From assembly GCA_025766275.1 (NCBI GenBank), contig JAFKAC010000043.1, positions 310,001 through 374,000 on the forward strand: DNA of 64,000 nucleotides, written 5' to 3'. The notes under the pieces are model-generated. The model was not told the origin of the DNA, did no database searches, and worked only from the letters and a program-made list of their open reading frames with translations. The translations under genes were made by a program, and so were the position numbers. Source of the stretch: Lactarius indigo (lineage: Eukaryota; Basidiomycota; Agaricomycetes; Russulales; Russulaceae). Shown piece after piece: positions 9,723 to 21,406 of the stretch (the stretch's first letter is position 1; each line of letters starts with the position of its first letter).

Positions 9723-12448
9723 TTAAATAATATCATACGAACAATGGGAAAGCTGTGGTGGACGACCTCCTCCTGTGCACTCGGCATTTGGTTCACGTGA
9801 TGAAGGGCCTGCGATGGCTGGGTCCATGTCAGTGACCGATGTTGACGGGGATTGAGGCGAAGTATCTAAGGTGGCCGTAGCGTTTGCATGGATTGAGCGA
9901 ATCGCCGAGGGGGGGTCAGGAGCGTCATTTTCATTGCGTGGACCAGCCATCAGGTTGCTAATTGAAGCGCTGGAAGCGGTATCAACTATTGCCAAGCGGT
10001 AGGATTCCGGGAAAGACAGAGAGGGGTTAAACCGAGCCATGGGCGAGTGTGGAAACAACGACAAACCTGTAGGAAGTGTATTGCCGAGAATTGGATGAGA
10101 AGCTGAAGAAGGGTAGTTAGGTGGACCGAAAGGTGCCATGAGGTCCGCGTTATGCTGAAGAGTAACAGCAGCGGGTGGGGAAGTAGAGGAAAGAGGAGGG
10201 GTAGATGTCGAGGTTACAGAAGTAGAGCGGGATATTATCCCGCGAGGGGTGACAAACGTATCAGTGGTCACTGGATCTGGTGAAGTGACAGGACATGAGA
10301 GGCTTTCGGTGGTCGTCTGAGAAGCGGTCTGGAGGTGGATGTCGTCAAGCAGTATATAGGCTTTCGACGATGTGAGGTGGGGCGGGTACGGATGAGGAAG
10401 GCACATCGGGACTGGTAAGGAGAGCAACGAGCCGTGGGTCATTATCGTGCGGGACAGCGTGAGTTAAGGTTATGGAGGCAGTCTCGTGGATGTGGCTAAC
10501 GACGTTGCACCGTGGATACGAGCGTGGGTCGAACAGAACGCCATCATAATAACGGGTGGAGGTGGAGAATTGTGTTGGGGCAGCATCAGTACCTTCATGA
10601 AGAGCGATATATACCTTCCGAATCGGTCTGAGGATATATATTGCCATCCGCCAATTGCCGTCACTCTGCGCTTTGAGAACGATTTGATTCCAGAGTGCAC
10701 AGAACTCGTGCTGCAGATCGGGTGACGTATCTTGCGCATTGAATATTGGAGCTTCCTCTAGAACTTCCTCGAACCAGTAATGTGGCCAGGACGGATTCCC
10801 GAACTGGTTAAATTGGTGGCGAGTGATGCAAATCAAGCTTGTGAGTGACAAGTCGCAGTCTGTAGCGTAGCGTCGGAGGTCAGCTTCTGGGATTCCTAGT
10901 CTGTCGGGGGCGGAAATAAGCCAAGAGTCGTCGTTGCGTTGCGCTTCTGCAACAAGATAGGCGAACATAGCCTCTCCAAGTAATTCAGTTTGTTGGTTTC
11001 CACCACTGCGCCAACCTCGCATGACACGGATAAACTCAGTGGTTTGCAGTCCGCTATATTGATCCGAGGAAATGACCCTGCGGAAGATGTTCCAGAATGC
11101 ATAGGGAAATTGCAGTGGGTCAAGGGCTTTCGCGCAGATGATGGCCCGGGGGTTTTTGACAGGCTCGGGAAGCAAATCGGATGAGAATGTGCGGCGAAAG
11201 AATCCTATCAATGCATCAGAGAGCTTGTCTTTGTCCTCTTCGGTGAGATCGGGCAGAGGATCGTCGACCACCTTGGAGCTGCGGATGCCGGGTAAGCCAG
11301 AAAAGAAGCGCTCCAGTTCGTGATCTTCGTCCAAACTGTCAAACGTCCACATCAAGGCGCGGGCGTCTAGTTCTGGTCGGGACCTCAGAGCAGTTTCCTC
11401 GGCTATCTCCTGGATACCTTCTACAACCAAAGGGTTCCTGAGTTCCGAAACGACCAGACGGCAATCCCAAACCAACTTGTAGATCCCATAACAAATTTGA
11501 AGGGTGACAGTTACTATCACGCAAACAATGAACCACGCAGAGGATGAAAGTGATGTGTAGTATGGGCTATCGCGACGAAAGATTGGCATCAATGTGATGA
11601 CTCCGTACACAGCCGTGCAAAGGCCGACCCAGGACAACACCAACTTGAAAATCGTCATATAAACGTTGGTTAGGAAGACTACCAGGCCAGCGAAGAACAG
11701 GAAAAGGGAAATGTGGAGTAGAGCCGGCAATGTTTCGACCACCCATGGGAGGAGACACTTCTCAACTCCCTCGGCAAAGAACGCACGAATTCGTGCTCGC
11801 TTGTGTGGACTGTAACGCGTCTGAGTGGCCTTGAGATATCTTCGTGCCCATTGCTGCAACAATGTCGCGAGCAGGGCACAGGTAAGACTGATCACCAAGC
11901 TCATGAACCAAAGTGAGTTCACCCAAATTGCGTATTTTGGCGGAGAGAATTTGGGAGGGGAAGCGGGGAGGGAAGCCGAGATATTGGGGTTGATGGTAGT
12001 CTGGTAGATATTTGCGAGGTAGAAATTGGAGGTGTCCTGTGGGTTCGGTCGAATATCCTGAATGGAGACTGAGATCAAGGATGCGACAGCAGCAGAGAAT
12101 AAACCGGTCTATGAGATTTGGGTCAATACAAAGCACGAGATTAAAAGACAGAGACGCACAAATATGAGGATGCCGTCTGCATCCGCTTTCCAGTTCTCGG
12201 CCATCTTCTTGTCCTCTTCCGTCGCCATTTCCATGTACATCGAGAATATGGGCCCAGAACCATCGACGAAATTAGATACACCATGTGATGCTTCATTCTG
12301 TGCCGACGGGGGTGGGTACCGGTAGTCGCCTATTTTGGCGGAAGTGAGGTGAGAACCTTGGTGCGAGGATAGAGTCATGGGGGAGAATGGTACCTTCACC
12401 AAATCCTGTGTTGAGTACGTTGCTGGCCTCGTGAGGACCCCGGGACAT
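9723..12448 (-). CDS. DUF6535-family membrane protein, locus 1, tail frameshifted
   Basis: Predicted exons are 12448-12394, 12329-12160 and 12108-10345, giving 662 residues. The start codon is the one shared by all loci (MS...). Introns are 64 and 51 nt with GT...AG. Four hydrophobic segments follow: GLFSAAVASLISVS at the exon 2/3 junction, VWVNSLWF-like with LVISLTCALLATLLQQWA, LLHISLFLFFAGLVVFL, and VLSWVGLCTAVYGVITL. The soluble part carries WTFDSLDEDHELERFFSGLP, typical of the family. Relative to locus 2, five bases (cacag) are missing after the VESL codons near 10370, so translation stops at 10345. The old tail continues in another frame to 9723 and ends YDII. The protein probably still folds but lacks the usual C-terminus. 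The function of the family is unknown. Confidence 0.7.
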
Positions 12449-12560
12449 TGCAGCGAATACTGTGATGTGTGTCGATTGTTAGAGAGTACGATGCGGTGGG
12501 GTAGCCTAGTCTCGTAAAACACTTTCGAACGAACGGCCAGAGTGACCGACCTTTGTGACA
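12449..12560 (-). promoter_or_regulatory. Conserved 5' flank of DUF6535 locus 1
   Basis: The ~110 bp before the start codon is shared with loci 2 and 3 (about 28103-28200 and 35679-35790), including gattgttagagagta, gtagcctagtct and acactttcgaac. Conservation of this non-coding DNA suggests either a shared promoter or simply recent duplication. No TATA box is obvious. Confidence 0.4.
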
Positions 12561-12589
12561 TATCACGTGACCGCGTGACCGCGTGTCTT

Positions 12590-13060
12590 CACTGTACGTT
12601 CTCACGACAACCTGCCCTCCGTCTTCCGGTCTCCAATGCGCTCTTATATCTTGCCAGCACCAGTGACAAAGCTGCATGTGCTGCGCCGGTGTTGAGAAAT
12701 ATCTAACGGAATGTGAGTTCATGCCCTCAAAGAAGGACACCTGATTGGAGCGCCTTGTCAACGCGTCTTCTAAAGCAGGCCAGCCATATGGTCTCTGCCT
12801 CTCTGTCTGCTTCACCTCCTTACGCCTCCTTTCCGTGCAGAGACCTCACATCACACTCGAGACAGCCTGTTGTTGTTGACGTGATCGCCACGGCCCTGTC
12901 CGACTCGACCACCTTCGACTTTGTCCTGCTCTTCAAGTTTGACGCCATCCTCGATGCATAACCGCACACGGAGTTTGCACTCCTATGGATATTCTTAAGT
13001 GGAAAGCTTGAAGACCTGCACACCGGACAGCATACGCATGTAGACACGGAGGAACAAGGT
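12590..13060 (+). pseudogene. eIF3m-like gene fragment 4
   Basis: Remnant with CTGCCCTCCGTCTTCCGGTC near 12610 (the LRLPV.NALL region in other copies), a tgcagagacc acceptor near 12838, and TTFDFVLLFKFDAILDA near 12908-12958 before a stop. It resembles fragment 9 at 30070-30560 more than its neighbours, consistent with block duplication. Confidence 0.55.
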
Positions 13061-14091
13061 ACGTATCCCAGGAGTCCATCTCTCTTCGACTCATGGCTCT
13101 TCAACGACAGTGCAAAAAGCAAATGTTGGTCTGGATGCCACCTGGCTTGAGCACAACATGCGTCTACTAGTTCTTACTAGCCATGGATTCCAGAGCACCA
13201 ATCAGGATCCTACTATGTGCAAGTAGCCGCAGCGCTGAAGGCGTCCGCAACCAAATTCGAGCGCTGGGTCATGACTGTGAGCACTCCCACGTTCCTTTTC
13301 TTCCTGACATTAACCACACGTTGATGTTATCGTAAATAAGGCGATCTGCTCTGGCTTGTCGACGGACAAGCTCACGCAGGTCGTCAGAATTTGCACGCTG
13401 CAGCGTGCATATTCGGTTCGATTCCTCGTTCGAGCTTCACCTTAACACCATGCACTCCTGACTTCCTGCAGCCGAACTCGCCTTGCTCTCTGTCTGTCGC
13501 CTAACGCAGATGATGCACGGAAACATAGGCACTCCACCTCACTGCGATGATACAGTGTTGCGGATTCTGAAACCCGATCTGGACTATGTGCGCGATTGCG
13601 AACATAGATGGACGAGTCCTCGTAAGGCACTTCTCTACATCGACGTTCCCTCGTGAAGGGCAGGGCATTACCTCTTATGAGAAATGGGCGGAGGCGCTTT
13701 GCAGAGGCTGAAAATCAAGTAAGTTGGGTTAGAGCGTTGTCTAAAACTTTGTGTATTAGGGGACGATGGTTAGTTTTAGGCGCCGTCATAAGTGGCCATG
13801 GTCGAGTCTCTTGCCAGGCCTGGATTAAGAAGCTTATCACTAGTGGTTGAACGGGGTGAAAAGAGGGTCTGCGGGATGTAGCCGCAAGTCGTCCAGCTCC
13901 CCACAAACCCAAGGCCAGCAGTCTAGATCCAGAATATATACTTTTTGAATAGATATGCGTCTGGCGAGAATACAGTAGACTTCGGCGAAGAGAACGCAGA
14001 GTTCCTGCGAAGTCAGATTATATCCTGGGTTTACATTACGATCGGGCTGTGAAGATGGCACGCAAGACTCTGTCACGTTCGGTGACTTGAA
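13061..14091. other. Spacer with segment S1, copy 3
   Basis: 13100-13640 matches 30560-31130 and has no intact frame. 13676-14091 is the near-identical duplicate of 470-870 and is cut at 14091 by the Gypsy element. No gene is recognised. Confidence 0.45.
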
Positions 14092-14596
14092 TGTAACGTC
14101 GTCACGACGTTAGCTCGACTTGAGCTCTACAGAGGCGGTAACAACTTAGCGGATGCTCTGAAGACACGGAGGTCCAGGCGCGACGGTTATCTTGAAGACA
14201 CGAAGGTCCAAGTGCAGGTAATGATGAACACTCGAAGGTGCACTTCTCCGAAAGAGGTAGTAGAAGAGAGAGAGAGAGAGATGAAGAGAGAAAGAAACAA
14301 GTGACGATTCAAGAAGACCAAGATGGCGTATCTTGGTCTTCACAAGACAGATTAAATACAAGTCGAGCAGGCTTTCAAGCGCTGCTATGAGTCATGGTAA
14401 TGTAGCGTCCAACGTATCGCGTAAGTAGCTCGAATCCTAATACTACTACTACTAGTATTAGTGGCATAGTCCTCAGTCAGCAATCAGCGCGCAATCTCCT
14501 ATCGTACTCATAATCGCCTATCGTAAGTCCGCAACTAATCTACCTTACCGCCGTAGTTGCAACTGGTACAGTAAGGGTATGGGTCGAAACGTAACA
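14092..14596 (-). repeat. 3' LTR of the Gypsy element
   Basis: 505 bp. Differs from 21407-21911 at six positions with no gap; all six are CpG-type transitions. Confidence 0.97.
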
Positions 14597-14597
14597 T

Positions 14598-14612
14598 CAC
14601 CTCCTCTTCTAG
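14598..14612 (-). other. Polypurine tract of the Gypsy element
   Basis: The minus strand reads AGAAGAGGAGGTGA just before the 3' LTR, the expected place for plus-strand DNA priming. Confidence 0.75.
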
Positions 14613-14627
14613 CGTGAGACCCCTGGC

Positions 14628-17600
14628 TCACCGAAAGTCGCGGGCCGGCCAATCGCGCTGTTCATCGGCAATACGCTCTAACGCGGTGGCGCGCTCCAAG
14701 CGGTAGATCGTGTCGCGCTGATCGTCTTGTGCGCACTCGATCATTGCGCGGAGCTGACTCACCCGCACCTGAAGTCGATCCAGCTTGTAGCTGGCCGCGC
14801 GGAAGCGCGTAACCTCCGCGGTGAGCGACTCGTCGTTGATGCGATTGAGCGCGCGGTCGGTGATCTTGTCCGCCTCAAAGACAACGAGGTCCTCGTGCGG
14901 ATATGTGGGGCGGAGTGCCGCGGATACGTGAGGTTCTGCGTAAAGGGGCTTACCATAGACGTGTGGCGAGCCCGGTATAACTCCTAATATGAGGGGGTCT
15001 GCCCCTCCGATGATCTGGACGTGCGACGCGTCCCTCTCTACTCCGTCTGGCCCGGTGATGGGGTATCGAATGTAATGGGGTCATTGGTTCGCCCGGAACC
15101 CTTCAGGCGCAATGACATGTGCGGGGTCCCCGGCGGCGGTGAACGGACGGTGATTGGCGGCACCAGGCACGCGCACACGTCCTCGATACATGGGGGACCC
15201 GTTGGAGTAGACGAGCCAGGGCGTGATGAGGGAATTATCAGGGTCGCATTTCGTTCGAAGGAAGGTGTGTCTCGCCGGGTAATAATCTTCGTCGTCATGG
15301 CCAGCCTCAGCTGCCGCCATCGCTGCCGCCGCTCGCACATCTCCCTCAGTCGGGCCGCTGCTGAGTCCAGCTGCTCCTTCTGCCATGCTGCCGCCACCCT
15401 CTTCCAGCCCTCCAACTCGTACTCCATCAGCGCTTGAATGCTGGTCGTTGCTCGGGAAAACTCCGCGAACGCCGATGAGGTCGTCGCTTGGGGAGATAGC
15501 AGTGATGGGTTCGCGCTCGCCGCGATCGTTTTGGAAGACGTGGACGACGGCTCGGTCGTCGTCAGGGGTGGTCGTCGGGTCTGGGAATCTGGTGACGACG
15601 TTGATCCATTCTTGTGCGGTGATGGGCCCCTCTGCTGGTGTAAGAGGTGTCCATGGCGTGAGCTGAGTGTTGGGAACTTCGGTGTCGCTGTCCTCCGCCA
15701 AGAGGGCGCGGGCGTCTTCTGCGAGGGAGTCGAGGAGTTGTGCCTGTGTGACATGTCGTAGTGGGGAAGTGGGCATGAGAGTAATGGCTGAGCGAAGGAA
15801 GAGGGGATGACTGTCCTCTGTCCGAGCGACTCCTACTTTATCTCTTCTACCGTGGGTTTGCGTTTCCTGATACAGGCGAAGCGCTTCCGGTGCAAAGACG
15901 TCGTCTTTGTTGACCCACTGGTTCTCCGAGTCTGGGTACCCCTTCCATTTGACCAAGTATTGAAGACGTCTTCCTCTGCCGAAATGCCGAGTGTCTAGAA
16001 TGGCCTCGACTTCATATTCCTCTTCTCCATCTATCAGTTCGGGCAGTGGTCGTGTGAAGTTTTCTCCGTGCAAGGAAGTTTGCTTGTACGGTGTAAGAAG
16101 ATCGATGTGAAACACTGGATGGATGCTCCACTGCGTGGGAAGTTCCAATCGATAGTTGTAAGGGGACATCACCTGTACCACCCGAAAGGGTCCATGGCGT
16201 CGCGCCGCTAATTTCGCTGTAGGCTGATTGGTTCGGAGATGCTTGCCCTCGAGCCATACGAGGTCGTTGACGCTGAACTTGGGCGTATCTTTGTTGTGCA
16301 CCCATGACTCTTGCGCCCTCTTTATAAGGCGTTGGGCGTCGTCCCTAGCTTCTTTTAGCTGTGTCAGTCGCGCGGTCGCGAGGGGAATGGGAGATGGCTT
16401 ATCCGTCCAGTCCGCTTGTGGGTTATACCCCATCAGAAGTTGGAATGGCGACTCTTTAGTGTGCTCATGTGGCCAGTTGTTGTGCGCAAATTCGGCGATT
16501 GGTAGGTAAGCTTCCCAGTTGTCTTGCCGCTCATTTACCCAGAAGCGTAGGTATTGTTCCAGCCACTGGTTAGTTCGCTCGGACTGTCCATCAGTACGTG
16601 GGTGATATGCGGTTGATATGTTCTGTTGAATCCCCAGAATGCGGCATACTTCTCTGGTAAACTTGGATGTGAAGCGTGGGTCGCGGTCACTTATTATCTT
16701 GCGCGGCAATCCGAAGCGTTTGAACACCTGGGCGACATACAGAGTCGCCGTTTCTTCTGCGGTGATTTCTTCTTGGCATGGGATGAAGATTGAGGCCTTG
16801 CTGCAGTCGTGGTCTGTGACAGTTAGTATACTGTCATACCCCTTGGAAATGGGGAGTTTGGTGATGAAGTCCACCGCCACCGTGTGGAACGGCATGGCTT
16901 CCAGTATTGGTGTGATGGGATGCAGCGCGGCTCGTATGGGCCTCGTGTTGACTTTATTCCTTTGGCATTCTGCGCAGCCTTGCACGTATTCATATACGTC
17001 TCTTCGGAGTCGCGGCCACCAGTAGTGTCTCTCCAGGATGCGTTGAGTTTTCGCAATTCCCGGATGGCCATGTATTGGCAAGTCGTGATGGTCGTGTATT
17101 AGTACTCATTGAGTCGACGCTGGCCCTGTGATTACGAACCTGCCGTCCTTGTACCATTCTCCTTGTATTTTCTTAAGGCGATAAGGGTCGATCCATATCT
17201 TGATCACCTCTTCGTCTTGTTGGTGGCGTGGTTGTAGTAGATTTGGGTTGGCGATGAAGGTGCGCGCGGTGTTAAGGGTTCGTACAAAGATTTCAGGGGG
17301 CAGGACCACTACTTCGCTGTTGTCCTCGACGCCTTGGTCGTAATCCGGTCGTCTTGACAGTGCATCTGCCCGCCCGTTGTTCTTTCCCTTAATGTGATGA
17401 ATCTCGAAGTCGTATTCAGAAAGTTCGAGTACTTCCCTGGCGACTCGCCTGCTGATCTTCTGTGGTGACTTCCAGTACTGTAGGTTTAGATGGTCCGAAT
17501 AGATTTTAATCTTGTGGGGGGCACCTGCGAGAAGTGGTTGCCAGTTCCGTAGGGCCTTAACTATCGCGAGCAGCTCTAGGTCGTAGATGTCGTAGTTTCT

Positions 17601-19340
17601 TTCGGCTTCGGAAAGCGTCGCTGAGTAGTAACCTATGGGATGTCGCTTGCCGTCAGATTTCTTTTGCAGTAATACGGCTCCCACCGCATAGCCCGAAGCG
17701 TCTACTTCCAATTCGAATGGATCTTGAAGGATGGGGTGTGCTAGCACCGGTTCCTCCGTCACGAGTCGTTTTAGGGTGTTAAACGCCTTTTCTTCTTCTT
17801 CAGTCCACCGCCATTCTTCGTCCTTTCGTGTTAGTTTAGTGAGTGGCTTAGCGTGAGTTGCGAAACCGCGGATAAAGAGTCTGTAAAAGTTACAGAAGCC
17901 GAGGAAAGAGCGGACATCTTTGACTTTTGTTGGTGTTGGCCAATCCTTGATTCCTTGAACTTTTACAGGGTCCATTCGGGTCACCCCCCTTTCAAGGATT
18001 ACCCCCAGGTAATCCATCCGCAGTTGATGGAACAGGCACTTCTCGAGTTTGAAGTAGAGGTCGTGTTCCTCCGCAACGCGTAAAACATCGCAGATGGCGT
18101 CTATATGGGCCGCTAGATCGTGATCAAAGTGAGTAGCGATACCGATATCGTCCATGTAGACGCGTATGGTAGTGCCCAGTCGCTCGTGCTTTGCTATGGT
18201 GTCGCGATAGATGTGGTTCATCATGGCTTGGAAGGTGGCGGGGGAGTTAGTGAGCCCGAAGAACATGACCATGGGTTCGAAGAGGCCGAATTTAGTTTTG
18301 AACGCTGCCTTCTCCTGGTCGCCGTCGCGAATACGTATGTTGTTGTAGCCCCATCGGATGTCGAGTTTTGTATAGATGTGGGCATTGCTGAGGTCGAGGA
18401 TGAGGTCCTGTATTAACGGTAGCGGGTATTGATTCCGAATGGTGTGGGAGTTGATGACCCGGTAGTCCTGTACCGGGCGTAGTTTCCCGTCCTTCTTTTT
18501 AATGAAGAAGAAGGAGGATGCGTACGGAGAGATGGAGGGGCGCAGATACCCTTGCTTCAGTTTCTCCTCCAGAAACTCTTTGAGTTCGCCCTCTTCTTTT
18601 TGGGTCATAGGGTAGATTTTGCAGTCGATGGCGGCCGGCGCGGACGGTTTGAAGTCTATTGCATGATCCCACGGCCTTGCCGGGGGGAATCAGTGCGAGG
18701 CTTGCTCGTTGAAAAGTCTGGTAAACATTGCGTATTCCTGAGGGAGCACTGCTGCCGTTTGTTGTTGTTTTGCTTGTATGGCCAGCTCCGTCGAGGTAGT
18801 GGCTCTAGCGAACGTTTCTTCCTCCAGTTCCCGCACAATGTCTTCCTTTTCGGCCACAATGAGGGCTCGAATGGTCGTTGTTGATAGCAGTGCTTCGGTA
18901 GTTGCTAATATTATCGGCTGCATGTCGGGGTGTATGGTGGCAGTGGCCCAGCTGATCGTTGGTTCGAATGCACTTAGCCATGGATAGCCTAGCACCATGT
19001 CTTCGCTTCCAAGGTCAGTGACCAGGAAGGTCATTTGCTTTATCTGTCCCCGTGTTTTCACCTCCAGGTTAACATAATGAGTGATTAACCCAGCTTTATT
19101 TTCCGTGTTGTCTATATTCCATATCTTGCGAGGCGTACTCAGTGGCTGTGTCTGGATACCAGCCCTTTTTGCCAGGCTGGGTCGGATGAAGTTGTCGGTT
19201 GCGCCAGAGTCGACTAACGCTTTTGTTTCAGTCGTTTGGTAATTTGTACGGACAGTCACTGGGATTCTCATAGATCGGTAGCGCGTTGTCACAATTACAG
19301 AATTACATTGAAGAGCCCTCACCCAGACTGACGGGTTCAG
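14628..19340 (-). pseudogene. pol: Gypsy pol: protease, RT, RNase H, integrase, chromodomain
   Basis: One frame runs from about 19340 to a stop at 14628 and is broken only by TGA at 18692-18690, 17108-17106 and 15083-15081. Landmarks are protease DSGATD near 19211, RT YMDD near 18158-18147, RNase H EVDASGY near 17705, integrase H-H-C-C finger near 17070-16960, the integrase triad (VDFITKLP, SDRDPRF, SER; Asp-Glu spacing fits D35E), and a chromodomain (YLVKWKGYP) near 16020-15866. About 410 residues follow it and end in a charged, coiled-coil-like stretch. Each TGA could have come from CGA by one CpG transition. Pol lies in the +1 frame relative to Gag and has no ATG, so it probably needed frameshifting or reinitiation. 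Confidence 0.93.
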
Positions 19341-21387
19341 GCGTCCCGAAAACCCTCTTTCCCCATAGATCTTGAAGTATAAGATCTTTTACTTCATCCG
19401 TGCTGTTGGCCACCTGTGTGAGCCATTCTTTGGCCTGTTCTCCCACTGTCTTCGTGCTTGTCGCGTTGATTTGGGGTGCGGGCGTTACGCTTGGCGCCGG
19501 TGACATATACCCGGGCAGCAATGGCGCGTACTGCGAGACGGGTCCTTGAGGATACCCCGTAGTTTCGGTCATACGGCTGCTGGATGGGGCAGCCTGCCAC
19601 TGTTGCTGCGTACGCGGATATGGGCAATTTCGTGAGAGGTGGCCGGGAGCGTGACAGTTATAGCAAAGGACATTCCTTAAGTCCCTTCGAGATCCTCCTC
19701 TCCCTCGTCCTCTGGCTCCCGGTCCTCCTCTCGGCGAGAACGGTGGTGTGGGCCAGTCGCGGTGTGGCAGTTTGTTGAAATCGATGTCCTCGGACCCCGC
19801 GAGCCTCACCTTTGCACGATCAGCCGAGGTGTCCATCGCCCACGGGTTAGTTTGTGGCAGGTTCTGTGGGAGTGTCCATCCCGCATTGCCGCCCTGCTTC
19901 TTGGGTTGCGTCATCGTGTTTTTGTATTCATTGAGTCGCGCCTTGAGGTGGATATAGTTCTTCTGCCGCTTGAGGACGGCCCTTTTCCAGTCGTCGAATG
20001 TGACGGGGTCGTCGAACTGGAACGCGTTTTTGAACAGTTCCTTGGGTAAACCCAACGTAAAGAGGTCGATGGTTTGGGGTTCATTGAGGCGGTAGTGAGC
20101 TTTCCGTGCGAGCTGTTCAAAATCATTGACGTACTTGTCAATGTCTTCTCCCGTCATTTTGTAACCTTTCCGTAGTATAGCTTGGGCTTGTTCCCTTTCT
20201 AGCGTGTTTTCGAACCTCTGGCTGAATCCATTGGCTACGGTGTCCCATAGGTCGCGAGTGTAGGGACTTATTCCCCGTTGTATCTGCCTGTTGAGCCAGT
20301 TCAGGAAGGATAGAACCCATTCGCTGACCGCTCCGCCTTTGATGTAGGAAAGAAACAGAAGGCATCTTCTGTAGTCGTTGCACATGATAGGGGCGTCCAA
20401 ATTCATACCCCAATAGACATGCCACTGTGTTAGGAATTGGTCTACTTTGAGTCTGTCTCCGTCAAAAATGGAAGGTGGCTCGCCGGTTAGTTTTTCGTTA
20501 TGATGTCCTCCTCCTCTGGCATCTCCACCACCTCCTCCTTCTCCGCCATCGCCTCCTCCGCCACCTGGCGGTCCCATGGGTGGCATTCTTGGTGGTTCGG
20601 TTCTTCGTAGATCAAACGGGATACCCCCCCCTGGTGGCGGTGGCGGGTCCTCGCCCGGTCCTCCCCTTCCCGGTGGGAGGTCTAGTGCAGGTTGTCGTCT
20701 GGATGGGGGGTCTCCTCGGTCTGACCCTATTGCTCGGAAGATGGCTGCGTCGTCTGCAGTCATTCGTACACCGGTTTCAGGGTTAATGGGCATGAGGATC
20801 TCTCGCGCTTCTTCTCGTATTGCGCGCGCTTCTTCAATCGCGACCTCTTCCATTGCTCTTGTTATTGTCGCCATAATGGCTGGTGATCGAATGTGAATTG
20901 GTTCTGGTTCGGTAATGTGTGCGGACTCAGCTCGTTCGATGAGGAGATCTTGTATTGCTCCTCCGCTAGTTTCTGTTTGGTTAGGCTCTCGTCCTTCACT
21001 CTCGTCTTGGCTTTGTTCCTCTTCTTCTGATACCACTTCTCCAGTAGAGTGTTCTCGTACTTGCCCGTCGATGGGGCCCCAATCTGCTCGGCTGTTGAGT
21101 TCTCGGGCGTCGATATCGCACTGGTATCTAGGTCCGGCCGGTCGTATGACGTCCCACTGGGACTCTATAGGATTCCACGTAACCTCCGTCCAACACAAGT
21201 GGTCGAAGTTGAACTCAACTGGTCGGAATCTACTAGGTCCGTTGAACTCCACAAAATATCCGGTTTCTTCTTGTCTTTCCCTCCAACTAGCAGCTTGTAG
21301 AAAGTGCGTGGGGACGTTACGTTCTCCTCTTCTTGGGAGCGAGTACGGACGGAAGCTCGTCCACTGGTCTCTTGTTGTTACGGCCAC
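19303..21387 (-). CDS. gag: Gypsy Gag polyprotein
   Basis: An open frame of about 694 residues. It starts with an acidic, Glu-rich region and a Gly/Pro-rich spacer (PPGGGGGDGGEGGGGG), then the capsid-like part with LTGEPPSIFDGD and LSYIKGGAVSEW, and near the C-terminus the zinc knuckle CYNCHAPGHLSRNC. The frame is open from a TAA at 21405, which overlaps the primer site, and has no ATG near its start. The first possible initiator listed here is GTG at 21387, so the true start is unsure and an original ATG may be lost. Its stop (TAA at 19305-19303) overlaps the pol frame. Confidence 0.88.
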   Translation of the reverse strand: MAVTTRDQWTSFRPYSLPRRGERNVPTHFLQAASWRERQEETGYFVEFNGPSRFRPVEFNFDHLCWTEVTWNPIESQWDVIRPAGPRYQCDIDARELNSRADWGPIDGQVREHSTGEVVSEEEEQSQDESEGREPNQTETSGGAIQDLLIERAESAHITEPEPIHIRSPAIMATITRAMEEVAIEEARAIREEAREILMPINPETGVRMTADDAAIFRAIGSDRGDPPSRRQPALDLPPGRGGPGEDPPPPPGGGIPFDLRRTEPPRMPPMGPPGGGGGDGGEGGGGGDARGGGHHNEKLTGEPPSIFDGDRLKVDQFLTQWHVYWGMNLDAPIMCNDYRRCLLFLSYIKGGAVSEWVLSFLNWLNRQIQRGISPYTRDLWDTVANGFSQRFENTLEREQAQAILRKGYKMTGEDIDKYVNDFEQLARKAHYRLNEPQTIDLFTLGLPKELFKNAFQFDDPVTFDDWKRAVLKRQKNYIHLKARLNEYKNTMTQPKKQGGNAGWTLPQNLPQTNPWAMDTSADRAKVRLAGSEDIDFNKLPHRDWPTPPFSPRGGPGARGRGRGGSRRDLRNVLCYNCHAPGHLSRNCPYPRTQQQWQAAPSSSRMTETTGYPQGPVSQYAPLLPGYMSPAPSVTPAPQINATSTKTVGEQAKEWLTQVANSTDEVKDLILQDLWGKRVFGTPEPVSLGEGSSM

Positions 21388-21393
21388 GGTGGT

Positions 21394-21404
21394 ATCTTGG
21401 TCTT
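21394..21404 (-). other. Self-priming primer-binding site
   Basis: Two bases inside the 5' LTR the minus strand reads AAGACCAAGAT. Its exact complement, ATCTTGGTCTT, lies in the LTR at 21639-21629, 34 nt after a TATTTAA box (21673-21667). That is where transcription should begin. An 11-nt match between mRNA start and primer site is the arrangement of Tf1/sushi-type self-primed elements. I see no match to a tRNA 3' end. Confidence 0.75.
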
Positions 21405-21406
21405 AA

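Noticed and set aside
14261..14290. GA-rich simple repeat in the Gypsy LTR
   Set aside because: A gag/aga microsatellite also present in the other LTR copy (21576-21605); part of the LTR and not a separate feature.
14092..14596. The two Gypsy LTR copies read as a coding duplication (an identical 71-codon frame in both)
   Set aside because: The frame is identical because the LTRs are repeats; it covers a GA-rich tract and the self-priming region and is not a gene.
15021..15761. Plus-strand open frames of 93-138 codons within the Gypsy element
   Set aside because: They are antisense to the pol frame and reflect its codon bias; none has a recognisable domain.
20475..20896. Plus-strand Gly/Pro/Leu-rich frames
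   Set aside because: Antisense of the Gly/Pro-rich region of Gag.
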